Source: an uncultured Actinomycetes bacterium (GTDB lineage Bacteria; Actinomycetota; Thermoleophilia; Solirubrobacterales; 70-9). From it: a stretch of DNA of 18,791 nucleotides. The stretch spans positions 1 through 18,791 of the forward strand of contig CAMLQY010000036.1 in assembly GCA_946482365.1 (NCBI GenBank), in the 5' to 3' direction. Both the position numbers and the translations under genes were made by a program. Shown here piece after piece: positions 8,583-15,921 of this stretch. Within the stretch, counting starts at the first letter, position 1. The number at the start of each line of letters is the position of its first letter. The notes under the pieces are model-generated. The model was not told where the DNA came from and did no database searches. It saw only the letters and a list, made by a program, of their open reading frames with translations.

Positions 8583-11500
8583 CTACCTGGCGGTGCCTGG
8601 AGCAATCCCACCACATCCGAGTCCCTTTGCACTTCCCGGCTGGAGGGGCCCCTTTGCACTCCCCTGACTCTCCTGACCGGGAATGTCATAGGGCAACCTG
8701 AATGGAGAGTTGCGGGGGTCGTAAGGATTGTTGGGGTCGTAAGGCATGCTCTCCATCACCTTGGGAGCGGGCTTCGGAAGGGGCTTCGCCACATGCTCCC
8801 CAACGCCAGGGCGTGGAGGTGCGAGAGGCGGCTCCTCGGTCTCTGGATATTTCCATCCGCCTGTTTGGGGGTCGTAAGACACCCCCCGGGGCAATATTGC
8901 AACCCACTGACCCTCCCACACCCACTTCGTGCCCCCTGGTGCAGGTATATATCTTCCGCTGCCTTGTGGACCCCAAATCCAGATCCCTGGGGGTCGCTTA
9001 GGCTGCATCCCACTCGGGTCCCCGAAGTTAACCGGGTCGCCCCCCGCATACCCATAGGCTTCTCCAGTCTGGTCCACGATCGGGTCCACCGACAAGAACT
9101 GCGCCGTAGCCGGGTCATAGGTGCGGGCTCTTAGATAGATCAACCCCGTGCTCTGGTTCCGGTACTGCCCGCCGAAGCCAAGCTGCGTGGTCGCAGAGCC
9201 GGTGTGTTCTAGAACGGATCCATAGGGCGAGTAGGTGTATTTGCCTTTCGCTTCCCCTGAGGCGTTGGTGATGAGGCGGGTCGACCCAAGGTGGTCGTGG
9301 TGCAGGTAGGTAGCCGTTTCTGAGGCGATCTGCTCGAAGGGCAGCCCGTCGGGCCCGTAGAGGTAGTAACTGGTCCCGTCGTAGAGGAGGAGCGGCAGCT
9401 CCCCCGAGACGTCCCAGGCAAACTGGGCTTTGCTCCCGGAGATCGTCTGGGAGGCTCTGAGCCCCGAGCCGTCATAGGCGTAGTCGTCTTCGATTTTCGC
9501 CACTTCGCCTTCGGCGCTCCTGTCGACCGAGACCAGGTTGCCGGCCTGGTCATAGCCGTAGGTCGTCGTGGGGCCGGAGGCCGGGTCGGCTTCGGTGCGC
9601 TGGCCGACCGAGTTGAAGGCGTATTTGGTGCTCCCCGCTTCTTCGAGCTGGGAGGCGGCGTCGTATTTGAGCGTCGTTTCGCCCAGTTTGGTCGGGTTGT
9701 TGGCGGCGTCGTATTCGAAGGAGGTGCCGGCTCCTTTTTTCAGCCGCTCGCGTTCGTCGTATTCGTATTCGGGTTTTTCCGCCCCGGGAAGCCCGGTCTG
9801 GGTGGCCGATTTGACCAGGCCCATGTTGTCGCGGGCGTAGGAGATGGAGGCCAGGGTTTCTGCGGCCTTCTTCATCGTCGTTTTGGTCAGCTCGCCGGCT
9901 TTGTTGTATTCGTATTCGTCTTTGTTTTCGGAGGCCGAGGGGAAGGTCGCCGTTTTCAGGGCCGAGTTGCGGTCGTAGGCGAATTTGGTTTCTTTCCCCA
10001 GCCAGTCGGTGACTTTTTCAAGCCTCCCCGCTTTGTCGAAGCCACGGGTGACCGCTTTGCCGTTGGGGTAGGTGATTTTGGTGATCTGGCCGGCCAGGTC
10101 GTATTCGTATTTGACGACTTCTTTGGCCCCGTTTTCGGCTTCGGTGAGGCGGCCGAGGACGTCGAAGGCCCGTTTGCTCGTCCCGGTGCCGTCTTTCATT
10201 TCGGTGACGTTGCCGTCTTTGTCGTATTCGTATTCGACGTCGGCGGTCGCTTCTTCGGAGTAGTCGACCTCTTCTAGCCTGTCGCCCGGGTCATAGCTGT
10301 AGGTGGTGGTGCGGCCTTTGGCGTCTTTGAGCTCTTCGAGGCGCCCGGCGTCGTCGTATTTCCTGGTCGTTTTGCGTTCCAGGGGGTCGATCACTTCGGT
10401 CAGCTGGCCGAGCAGGTTGCGTTTGTATTCGGTCGTTTTGCCCCTGCCGTCGGTCTTGCTTTTGACCATGCCCATCGAGTCGTAGGCGGTTTTGGAGACG
10501 TTGCCGTTGGCCGCTTCGACTTCGGTGCGCTGGTCGGCTTCGTCGTAGGTGTATGTGGTGGCGTGGCCGTTGGCGTTGGTCAGCTCTTCGAGGTTGCCGG
10601 CGTCGTCGTATTCGTAGGTCGTTTCGTGGCCCAGGGGGTCGATCACGGCTTCCGGGCGCCCCTGGGCGTCGCGTTCTGTCTCGGTCTCGAATTCGGCTGG
10701 CGTCGCCCCTTCTTCGTTGCCCCTGGGGCTGACGGTTGAGATGACCCGGCCGTTTTCGTCGTATTCGAAGGTCGTTTTGTCGCCTTCGGGATTCGTTTCG
10801 GCTTCGAGGTTGCCGTATTCGTCGTATTTGAATGTCGTTTTGTAGCCCAGCGGGTCGGTTTCTTCTTCCAGGTCGCCGTTGGCGGCCCATTTGAATTTGG
10901 TTTCCTGGGTTTTTTCGCCGGGTGCGGGGCGTTTGACCGTTTCCGGGTCCCCGGCGGCGTTGCGGGTGTAGGTCGTCGTGTTGCCCCTGGGCGTCGTTTC
11001 GGTCAGGACGTCATGGGTCGAGTTGTAGGTCCATTTGGCTTCGTTGCCGTTGGCGTCTTTTTCGGAGGTCTTGTTGCCTTCGGCGTCATAGCCAAAGGTG
11101 GTCGAGTTGTTGTTGGCGTCGGTCTCTTTGACGAGCTCGAGGGCTTCGTTGTATTCGTATTTGGTCGTCTGCGCCAGTTCTGTGCCGTGCGCCTTCGTGG
11201 TTTCGAGCGGCTCGCCCGCTTCGTTGAACTTCTGCTTCGTCACCGAGCCGTTGGGCTCGGTGATCAGGGTTTCCTTTTTGCCTTCGGTTTCTTTGTATTC
11301 CAGCTCGCGTTCGCCCCCCCGCGGGTCGATCTGCAGGGTGACGCGGTCGGAGCCGTCGAATTCGTTTTCGGTCGTGTTGCCGCGCCCGTCGGTGCGCTCG
11401 GTCAAGCGGTGGGATCCGTCGTAGTCGAATTCCCAGTTGGGTTCCGCTTCGCCCGGCAGGGTGACTTTCGTCAGCTCGTTCGATTCGTAGCCGTATTGGA

Positions 11501-12035
11501 CTTTGCCCCCGAGCGGGTCTTCGATGCTTTTGACCTTGCCCGATTCGTAGCTGAAGACGAGCGCCCGTTCGGCTTCGTCTTCGACCTTTTCCAATTTCCC
11601 TTCTTTGTAGGTGAGCGTCAGCGAGAGGCCGTGGCGGTCGGTGACTTCGGTCAGCAGGCCGGAGGAGTTGAATTTGAGCTCTTCTTGACTAGGCAGGGTG
11701 TAGAGGTAGTCGGAGCCTTCTTTGGCGAGGGTGGCCTGGTTCCAGGCAGGGGCCGTGTATTTGCCTTCTTTGAGGTAGAAGACAGCGGTGGCGCCGTTGT
11801 CCTGGTGCACGGTGATGACTTCTGCTTCGGCACCGATTTCGAGATGGGCGCTGTAGGGGCCGGTCCAGCCGTAGCCGTAGGGGCCGGCTGATTCCTGTTC
11901 GGCGGCGAGCTGGGCGTTGTAGGTGCGGGTTATGCCGAGGTCAGGGCCGCGACCGCCCAGCGGGGCGATGTCGGTCTGTTCCTCGGTCAGGTTGCCGGTG
12001 GCGCAGTCGATCGGGTCCCCGGTGCAGGAGCGCAC
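8583..12035 (-). CDS. RHS/YD-repeat protein with RHS core and unrecognised C-terminal tail (3' part of a split gene)
   Basis: The 1150 residues counted from GTG 12035 start with an N-terminal RHS-type segment (CTGDPIDCATGNL, near residue 4). About 20 YD-type repeats follow (YDxxGxL/xxxT, roughly 130-900), then an RHS-associated core at 910-1009 containing HHDHLGSTRL, LIYLRARTYDP and ending in FGDPSG. Such repeats build a large beta-barrel cage in RHS toxins and teneurins. The last 141 residues (1010-1150) are Pro/Gly/Trp-rich, carry short repeats (YDPNNPYDP, GSAKG twice) and match no toxin fold that I can name. The frame stays open upstream to 12233 without an ATG and joins the secreted domain encoded at 12098-12727 if one base is restored near 12169-12173; the full product would be about 1,370 aa. 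The GTG at 12035 is therefore probably not the real start. Lys and Glu codons are mostly AAA and GAA, unlike the AAG/GAG of neighbouring genes. Confidence 0.9.
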   Translation of the reverse strand: MRSCTGDPIDCATGNLTEEQTDIAPLGGRGPDLGITRTYNAQLAAEQESAGPYGYGWTGPYSAHLEIGAEAEVITVHQDNGATAVFYLKEGKYTAPAWNQATLAKEGSDYLYTLPSQEELKFNSSGLLTEVTDRHGLSLTLTYKEGKLEKVEDEAERALVFSYESGKVKSIEDPLGGKVQYGYESNELTKVTLPGEAEPNWEFDYDGSHRLTERTDGRGNTTENEFDGSDRVTLQIDPRGGERELEYKETEGKKETLITEPNGSVTKQKFNEAGEPLETTKAHGTELAQTTKYEYNEALELVKETDANNNSTTFGYDAEGNKTSEKDANGNEAKWTYNSTHDVLTETTPRGNTTTYTRNAAGDPETVKRPAPGEKTQETKFKWAANGDLEEETDPLGYKTTFKYDEYGNLEAETNPEGDKTTFEYDENGRVISTVSPRGNEEGATPAEFETETERDAQGRPEAVIDPLGHETTYEYDDAGNLEELTNANGHATTYTYDEADQRTEVEAANGNVSKTAYDSMGMVKSKTDGRGKTTEYKRNLLGQLTEVIDPLERKTTRKYDDAGRLEELKDAKGRTTTYSYDPGDRLEEVDYSEEATADVEYEYDKDGNVTEMKDGTGTSKRAFDVLGRLTEAENGAKEVVKYEYDLAGQITKITYPNGKAVTRGFDKAGRLEKVTDWLGKETKFAYDRNSALKTATFPSASENKDEYEYNKAGELTKTTMKKAAETLASISYARDNMGLVKSATQTGLPGAEKPEYEYDERERLKKGAGTSFEYDAANNPTKLGETTLKYDAASQLEEAGSTKYAFNSVGQRTEADPASGPTTTYGYDQAGNLVSVDRSAEGEVAKIEDDYAYDGSGLRASQTISGSKAQFAWDVSGELPLLLYDGTSYYLYGPDGLPFEQIASETATYLHHDHLGSTRLITNASGEAKGKYTYSPYGSVLEHTGSATTQLGFGGQYRNQSTGLIYLRARTYDPATAQFLSVDPIVDQTGEAYGYAGGDPVNFGDPSGMQPKRPPGIWIWGPQGSGRYIPAPGGTKWVWEGQWVAILPRGVSYDPQTGGWKYPETEEPPLAPPRPGVGEHVAKPLPKPAPKVMESMPYDPNNPYDPRNSPFRLPYDIPGQESQGSAKGPLQPGSAKGLGCGGIAPGTAR

Positions 12036-12097
12036 TATGTTTGGGGTGGCGGGGTTTCCCTCGCCGCGGCTTTCTGCGGGGGTGGGAATTCCGATGG

Positions 12098-12727
12098 CTA
12101 TCGATACCTGATTCGATGCCTTTTCCCCCAGTGCCGCGGAGTCGCCGGCGTATTTGCCGTCTTCTTTACCCCCGTTCCGCTCAGCGGGCAGAGGAAGTTG
12201 TCTTTGGTCTTGGTGTATTTGAGCCCCGAGAGTTCAGGTTCAGCGAGGATCGTCGAGGGAGTGGTGGCTTGGTTTCTGTGGGTTACTTTGCTTTTGCTTT
12301 CTTGATTGCCGATCGTCACTTCGCAGGTGCTGGTGGCGATTTTCATGACTTCTTCGCCGGCGCAGACGACGCTGACGTTTCCCGTGAACGGCCCGGCCCC
12401 GCTGGGTTCGAGGAGTTTGTACTTGCAGGAATTCACGGTTATCGTCGCGCTGGGGAAGCCGAATGCGGAGCATTCGCTGTACGCGGGGGTGACTTCCAGC
12501 GTTGGGACCCGGGCTGCAAGCATCGTCCCTAGGAACGTGGCTTTTTTGCATTTGGCCGTCAGGCCGTTTTCGATGGTGAACACGTGTTCTTCGGCCTGTT
12601 CGCCGAGGACCGTCACCGGGGGAGCCCCCCCGGTGCTTAGCTGGGCTGCAGAGGCGGTCGTTGTCCACGCCGCGCACAAGGTGACAACGGCTGCCGCCAA
12701 GCCAAATTTGACTGCCGCCCTGATCAG
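12098..12727 (-). CDS. Secreted Cys-rich N-terminal domain (5' part of the split RHS gene), probable CTG start
   Basis: The sequence begins with a good Sec signal peptide if translation starts at the CTG at 12725-12727: charged n-region MIRAAVK, hydrophobic FGLAAAVVTLCAAW, and cleavage after TTTASA (residue 27). A strong ribosome binding site (GGAGGAGG, about 12732-12739) sits 4 bases upstream. The only other candidate, TTG at 12700, has no such site and loses the charged n-region. The mature part (about 28-176) has several cysteines (KCKK, SECSAFGF, SCKYK, VCAGEE, TCEVTI, NFLCPL), which suggests disulfides in an exported domain. After about residue 185 the frame becomes unlike protein and ends at TAG 12098. 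The downstream RHS frame takes over smoothly at about 12169-12173. I read the two as one gene broken by a frameshift. A real stand-alone secreted protein is the alternative. Confidence 0.7.
   Translation of the reverse strand: MIRAAVKFGLAAAVVTLCAAWTTTASAAQLSTGGAPPVTVLGEQAEEHVFTIENGLTAKCKKATFLGTMLAARVPTLEVTPAYSECSAFGFPSATITVNSCKYKLLEPSGAGPFTGNVSVVCAGEEVMKIATSTCEVTIGNQESKSKVTHRNQATTPSTILAEPELSGLKYTKTKDNFLCPLSGTGVKKTANTPATPRHWGKRHRIRYR
12169..12173 (-). other. Probable frameshift site in the RHS gene (C5/G5 run)
   Basis: Upstream of this run the secreted-domain frame is protein-like (FLCPLSGTG). Downstream, the frame one base back (KEDGKYAGDSAALGEK) is protein-like and continues into the RHS protein. 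Adding one G on the minus strand to the five-G run would fuse both into one reading frame. This could be a mutation, a phase-variable tract, programmed -1 shifting, or a sequencing or assembly error. The nearby sequence does not match a standard X-XXY-YYZ slippery heptamer. Confidence 0.65.
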
Positions 12728-12809
12728 AGCGCCTCCTCCCTATCGACGCGACCCGCTTGTTGCAGGCGACCGCCTCCGCCCGTTGCGTCGCGCTACAGGC
12801 TAGGCGGTA

Positions 12810-12838
12810 ACGATAACTGCGAGGGCAGAGTTAATCAA
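12810..12838 (-). promoter_or_regulatory. Candidate sigma-70-type promoter for the RHS gene
   Basis: On the minus strand TTGATT (12833-12838) and TATCGT (12810-12815) are separated by exactly 17 bp, a good fit to the primary sigma factor consensus. The site lies in the 136-bp gap between the aminotransferase stop (12864) and the RHS start region (12727). It would give a leader of about 75 bases with the strong GGAGGAGG ribosome binding site near its end. Nothing else is seen in this gap. Confidence 0.55.
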
Positions 12839-12863
12839 GAAATATTTAGGAATACGCCGGCGA

Positions 12864-14228
12864 CTACTGAGCTGTTACGTCCCGCGCGAAGGCCTCGAAG
12901 GCGTCGAGGTAGCGCTGCAGGTCCTCGTCCGTGTGGGCGATCGAGAGCGTCCACTCCTCCTCGACGCCGGGGGTCATGAAGATGCCGTGATTCATGTGGT
13001 AGAGCCAGGCGAGGGTCGAGAGCTCTTCGTCGACGTCGCTGAGGTAGTCGCGGTACTCGTACATCCGGGTCGGTGAGAAGATCACGCACCCCTTGGCGCC
13101 CATGCCCTCGGTGTAGGCGGGGAGGTCATAGCCGTCGATGACCTGCTGGCAGCCGTCGAGCAGATGCCGGTTGGTCGCCTCGAAGCGCTCGTAGACGTCG
13201 TCGGTGAGCACTTCGGTAAGGGTTGCCTCGGCGGCGGCCATCACCAGCGGGTTGCCGTTGAAGGTGCCGTACTGCTTGACCGTGCCGTCGGCGACGATCG
13301 CCGCCAGCTCCTCGCTCATCCCGATCGCGCCGCCGGGGTAGCCACCGCAGCTGGCCTTGGCGAGGGTGATCATGTCGGGGACGACGCCGAAGCGGGCGGT
13401 GGCGCCGCCGGGCGAGATCGTCGCGCCGGTCTTGACCTCGTCGAAGATCAGCTTCACGCCGTGCTCGGCGGTCAGCTCGCGCACCCGCTCCAGGTAACCC
13501 TCGCGCGGCGGGATGATGTTGATGTTCATCATCGCCGGCTCCATGATCAGCCCCGCGACCTGCTCCCCGATCTTCTCCAGGACGCTCTGCAGGGCGTCGG
13601 CGTCGTTGAAGGGGACGGCCCGGGTGAGCTCCCGCATCGCGTCGGGCACGCCGCCTCCGTAGGGCACGCTGACCGGGTCGTCGCGGGCGCCGAGCGCCTC
13701 GAGCGGCGGGTAGACGGAGACCATCACGGCGTCGTGGTGGCCGTGGTAGGAGCCCTCGATCTTGAGGATCGTGTCGCGGCCGGTGGCGCCGCGGGCGAGG
13801 TGGACGGCGTCCATCGTCGCCTCGGTGCCGGAGTTGTTGAAGCGCCACTGGGGCAGGCCAAAGCGGCGCGCCAGCTCCTCGGCAACGGCGATCGAGCCGT
13901 CGGTGGGGGCGGCGAAGTGCGTGCCTTCGTCGATCCGCGCCTTCACCGCCGCGCCGACGGTCGGGTTGGCGTGGCCGATGCACATCACGCCGAAGCCGTT
14001 GTGGAAGTCGGCGTACTCGTTGCCGTCGACGTCCCAGACCCGGCTGCCGAGCCCGCGCTCGATGTAGACGGGCCAGGGGTCGTTGGACTGGAAGGAGGAG
14101 GGGACGCCGTTCGGCATCACCTTCACCGCCCGCTCGAACGTCTTGGCGGATTCCCCGGTGCGGTTGCGGAAGGCCTCCTGCTGCGCCTCCGTCAGCGCCG
14201 CAATCCGCTTGCGGTCGACTCCCTCCAC
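12864..14228 (-). CDS. Class III PLP aminotransferase, glutamate-1-semialdehyde aminomutase-like
   Basis: This 454-residue enzyme has fold-type I, class III PLP-binding features: NNSGTEATMDAVHLARGATG (131-150), YHGHHD (161-166), FDEVKTGAT (262-270, with Asp263 for the PLP ring nitrogen) and TLAKASCGGYPGGAIG (288-303, with Lys291 as the Schiff-base lysine). The pattern is closest to HemL-type 2,1-aminomutases. No other tetrapyrrole gene is nearby and the motifs differ from classical HemL, so another omega-aminotransferase activity is equally possible. The GTG at 14228 is taken as the start: the longer frame runs into the palindromic element and is not protein-like. TAGGCT lies 7 bases upstream, again fitting a leaderless start. 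The gene follows the acyl-CoA cluster on the same strand but probably has its own promoter. Confidence 0.88.
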   Translation of the reverse strand: MEGVDRKRIAALTEAQQEAFRNRTGESAKTFERAVKVMPNGVPSSFQSNDPWPVYIERGLGSRVWDVDGNEYADFHNGFGVMCIGHANPTVGAAVKARIDEGTHFAAPTDGSIAVAEELARRFGLPQWRFNNSGTEATMDAVHLARGATGRDTILKIEGSYHGHHDAVMVSVYPPLEALGARDDPVSVPYGGGVPDAMRELTRAVPFNDADALQSVLEKIGEQVAGLIMEPAMMNINIIPPREGYLERVRELTAEHGVKLIFDEVKTGATISPGGATARFGVVPDMITLAKASCGGYPGGAIGMSEELAAIVADGTVKQYGTFNGNPLVMAAAEATLTEVLTDDVYERFEATNRHLLDGCQQVIDGYDLPAYTEGMGAKGCVIFSPTRMYEYRDYLSDVDEELSTLAWLYHMNHGIFMTPGVEEEWTLSIAHTDEDLQRYLDAFEAFARDVTAQ

Positions 14229-14235
14229 AGCTTCA

Positions 14236-14241
14236 AGCCTA
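14236..14241 (-). promoter_or_regulatory. Candidate -10 box for a leaderless transcript (aminotransferase gene)
   Basis: On the minus strand TAGGCT (TANNNT) ends 7 bases before the GTG at 14228. The spacing matches the candidates at 7036 and 7148. The -35 region is weak. Confidence 0.4.
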
Positions 14242-14265
14242 GATGGTGGGTGGTGCTTTCGAGAG

Positions 14266-14343
14266 AGGGACGGCGGGCGCCCTCCCCAAAACACTCAAGC
14301 GAGGCTCCTGCCGAGCGTTTTGGGGAGGGCGCCCGCCGTCCCT
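14266..14343. repeat. Palindromic element, copy 1 (27-bp perfect arms, structured 24-nt centre)
   Basis: The arms 14266-14292 and 14317-14343 are perfect reverse complements over 27 bp. The 24-base centre (14293-14316), read on the minus strand, consists of GCTC-GGCAG-GAGC followed by CTC-GCTT-GAG and one T. It can therefore form two small hairpins at the tip of the long stem, giving a three-way junction. The right arm ends within the TAG of the ligase gene (14342-14344), so the element starts exactly at the 3' end of that gene. No U tail follows on the minus strand, which argues against a simple intrinsic terminator. A second copy is at 15841-15915. No transposase is present, so any mobility would need help from elsewhere. 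Confidence 0.9.
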
Positions 14344-15790
14344 ACCCCTCCCGCAGCGCCGCCCGCCTGATCTTTCCGCTGCTCGTCTTCGGTAGCTCGG
14401 TGGTGAACTCGACGATGCGGGGGTACTTGTATGGGGCGGTCTGGGCTTTGACGTGCTCCTGCAGCTCGCGTGCAAGCTCGTCCGAGGGAGCCTGGCCCTC
14501 GCGCAGCACGATGATCGCCCGCACTACCGCGCCCCGCTCGGGGTCGGGGGCCGCCACCGCTGCCGCCTCGGCGACCGCGGGGTGGGAGACCAGCGCCGAC
14601 TCGACCTCGAAGGGGCCGATTCGGTAGCCCGAGGAGAGGATCAGGTCGTCCGCCCGGCCTTCGAACCAGAGGTGGCCGTCCTCGTCCTCGCGCACCCGGT
14701 CGCCGGTCGGCCACCACTCGCCCTCGAAGCGCTCGCCGTCGAGGTAGCGGGCGAAGAAGCTGGGGGAGGAAGAGGCGAGCAGCTGCAGCTCGCCGTCGAC
14801 CACACGGGTCTCGATTCCGGGCAGCGGCCTGCCCATCGAACCGTCGCGGTCCGGATCGTCCTCGTCCGGGCGGATCCCTGTCACCGCGCCGGTCTCGGTC
14901 TGGCCATAGCCGTCGGCGATCGGGACCCCCAGGCGCTCCCGGAAGAGGCGGATCACCTCCGGCTCCATCGGCTCCCCGGCGGAGACGAGCCGGCGCAGTG
15001 TGGGGACGGGCGCCAGCTCAGTCCGCGTGGCGAGCATCCGGTACTCGGTCGGGGCCTGGCAGAGGACGTTGACCCCCAGCTCCTCGCAGAGGCGGAGTCG
15101 CTCGGCCGGGTCGAAGCGGCCGTCGTGGAGGACGGCGACGGCGCCGCCGAGCCAGGGGGCGATGAAGGCGTTGCGGGTCGACTTCGACCAGCCGGGCGCC
15201 GCCGTGCACCAGGCGATCTCGCCCTCGCGGGCGCCGAACCAGTGCTCGGCCTGGAGGTGCTGACCGACCAGGTAGCGCTGCGGGTAGAGGACCCCGCGCG
15301 GGTCGCCGGTCGTGCCCGAGGTGAAGACGATCGCCGCGGGGGCCTCGGGGTCGAGTCGCTCGACGGAGGCCGGTGTCTCCTGCGGCTGGTCCTCGTCGAA
15401 GACCCGCGCCAGGTCGTCCATGTCCATGTAGGGGATGCCGTCGGGCAGCTCGCCCAGGTACCGCGACTCGCCGACGGCGAGCTTCGGACCAGCCACTCGC
15501 GCCCGCAGCTCGAGGTCCTTGCGCCGCAGTTGCGGGTTGCAGGGCAGCGCCACCGCCCCCATTCGCCAGCAGGCGAGCATCGTCAACACCCACTCGACCC
15601 GGCTGCCGACCAGCGTCATCACCACGTCACCGCGTCCTACCCCGGCCGCTGCAAAAGCTCCGGAGAGCCCCGCCGATCGAGCAAAAAGCTCCCCAAAATG
15701 GTGGACCCGCCGCTCGCCCTCAGCACTGACCTCAATCAGGGCCGGCCGCGCAAAGGGAAACCGTTCGACGACGTCTTCGATGAAGTTCAC
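14342..15790 (-). CDS. AMP-dependent acyl-CoA synthetase/ligase
   Basis: This 482-residue adenylate-forming enzyme activates a carboxylic acid with ATP and transfers it to CoA. Seen in order: the P-loop IVFTSGTTGDPRG (154-166; Arg165 stands where Lys is usual), WCTAAPGWSKS (194-204), YGQTETGAVTG (295-305), PTGDRVREDEDGHLWFEGRA (361-380, with Asp364 for ribose), SGYRIGPFEVESAL (387-400) and the catalytic lysine in PKTSSGKIRR (Lys473). It is somewhat shorter than typical medium-chain acyl-CoA synthetases but complete. The GTG at 15790 is chosen because the longer frame to 16030 runs through the palindrome and the end of the upstream dehydrogenase. No strong ribosome binding site is seen. It lies 131 bp downstream of the dehydrogenase pair on the same strand, consistent with supplying acyl-CoA to them. 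The substrate is unknown. Confidence 0.9.
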   Translation of the reverse strand: MNFIEDVVERFPFARPALIEVSAEGERRVHHFGELFARSAGLSGAFAAAGVGRGDVVMTLVGSRVEWVLTMLACWRMGAVALPCNPQLRRKDLELRARVAGPKLAVGESRYLGELPDGIPYMDMDDLARVFDEDQPQETPASVERLDPEAPAAIVFTSGTTGDPRGVLYPQRYLVGQHLQAEHWFGAREGEIAWCTAAPGWSKSTRNAFIAPWLGGAVAVLHDGRFDPAERLRLCEELGVNVLCQAPTEYRMLATRTELAPVPTLRRLVSAGEPMEPEVIRLFRERLGVPIADGYGQTETGAVTGIRPDEDDPDRDGSMGRPLPGIETRVVDGELQLLASSSPSFFARYLDGERFEGEWWPTGDRVREDEDGHLWFEGRADDLILSSGYRIGPFEVESALVSHPAVAEAAAVAAPDPERGAVVRAIIVLREGQAPSDELARELQEHVKAQTAPYKYPRIVEFTTELPKTSSGKIRRAALREG

Positions 15791-15840
15791 GGCTCGGCAG
15801 TCTGCCCTACGGAGCCCTGCCGAGCTTGCGGACTGAACAG

Positions 15841-15915
15841 AGGGGCCGGCACCCCTCCCCAAAACACTCCAGCGAGGCTCCCGCCGAGCGTTTTGGGGAG
15901 GGGTGCCCGGCCCCT
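15841..15915. repeat. Palindromic element, copy 2 (25/26-base arms, structured 24-nt centre)
   Basis: The left arm (15841-15865) and right arm (15890-15915) pair fully except for one bulged base. The 24-base centre (15866-15889) differs from copy 1 at two positions only, and both differences fall in the loops of the two predicted mini-hairpins (GGCGG for GGCAG, GCTG for GCTT). The inner arm CTCCCCAAAAC is identical in both copies. The outer arms differ between copies yet remain self-complementary. The element begins 6 bases after the stop codon of the minus-strand acyl-CoA dehydrogenase (15922) and fills most of the gap before the ligase start at 15790. Confidence 0.9.
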
Positions 15916-15921
15916 CACCAC

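Noticed and set aside
11013..11891. A 292-codon plus-strand frame rich in Phe/Val/Gly inside the RHS gene
   Set aside because: It mirrors the repeated YD codons of the RHS gene on the other strand; the periodic composition explains the open frame.
14229..14294. N-terminal extension of the aminotransferase
   Set aside because: It would be read out of the palindromic element and looks non-coding; the GTG at 14228 begins the conserved part.
14266..14343. Simple Rho-independent terminator
   Set aside because: There is no U-rich tail on the minus strand, and the conserved branched centre and covarying arms go beyond what a terminator needs. A termination role is still possible.
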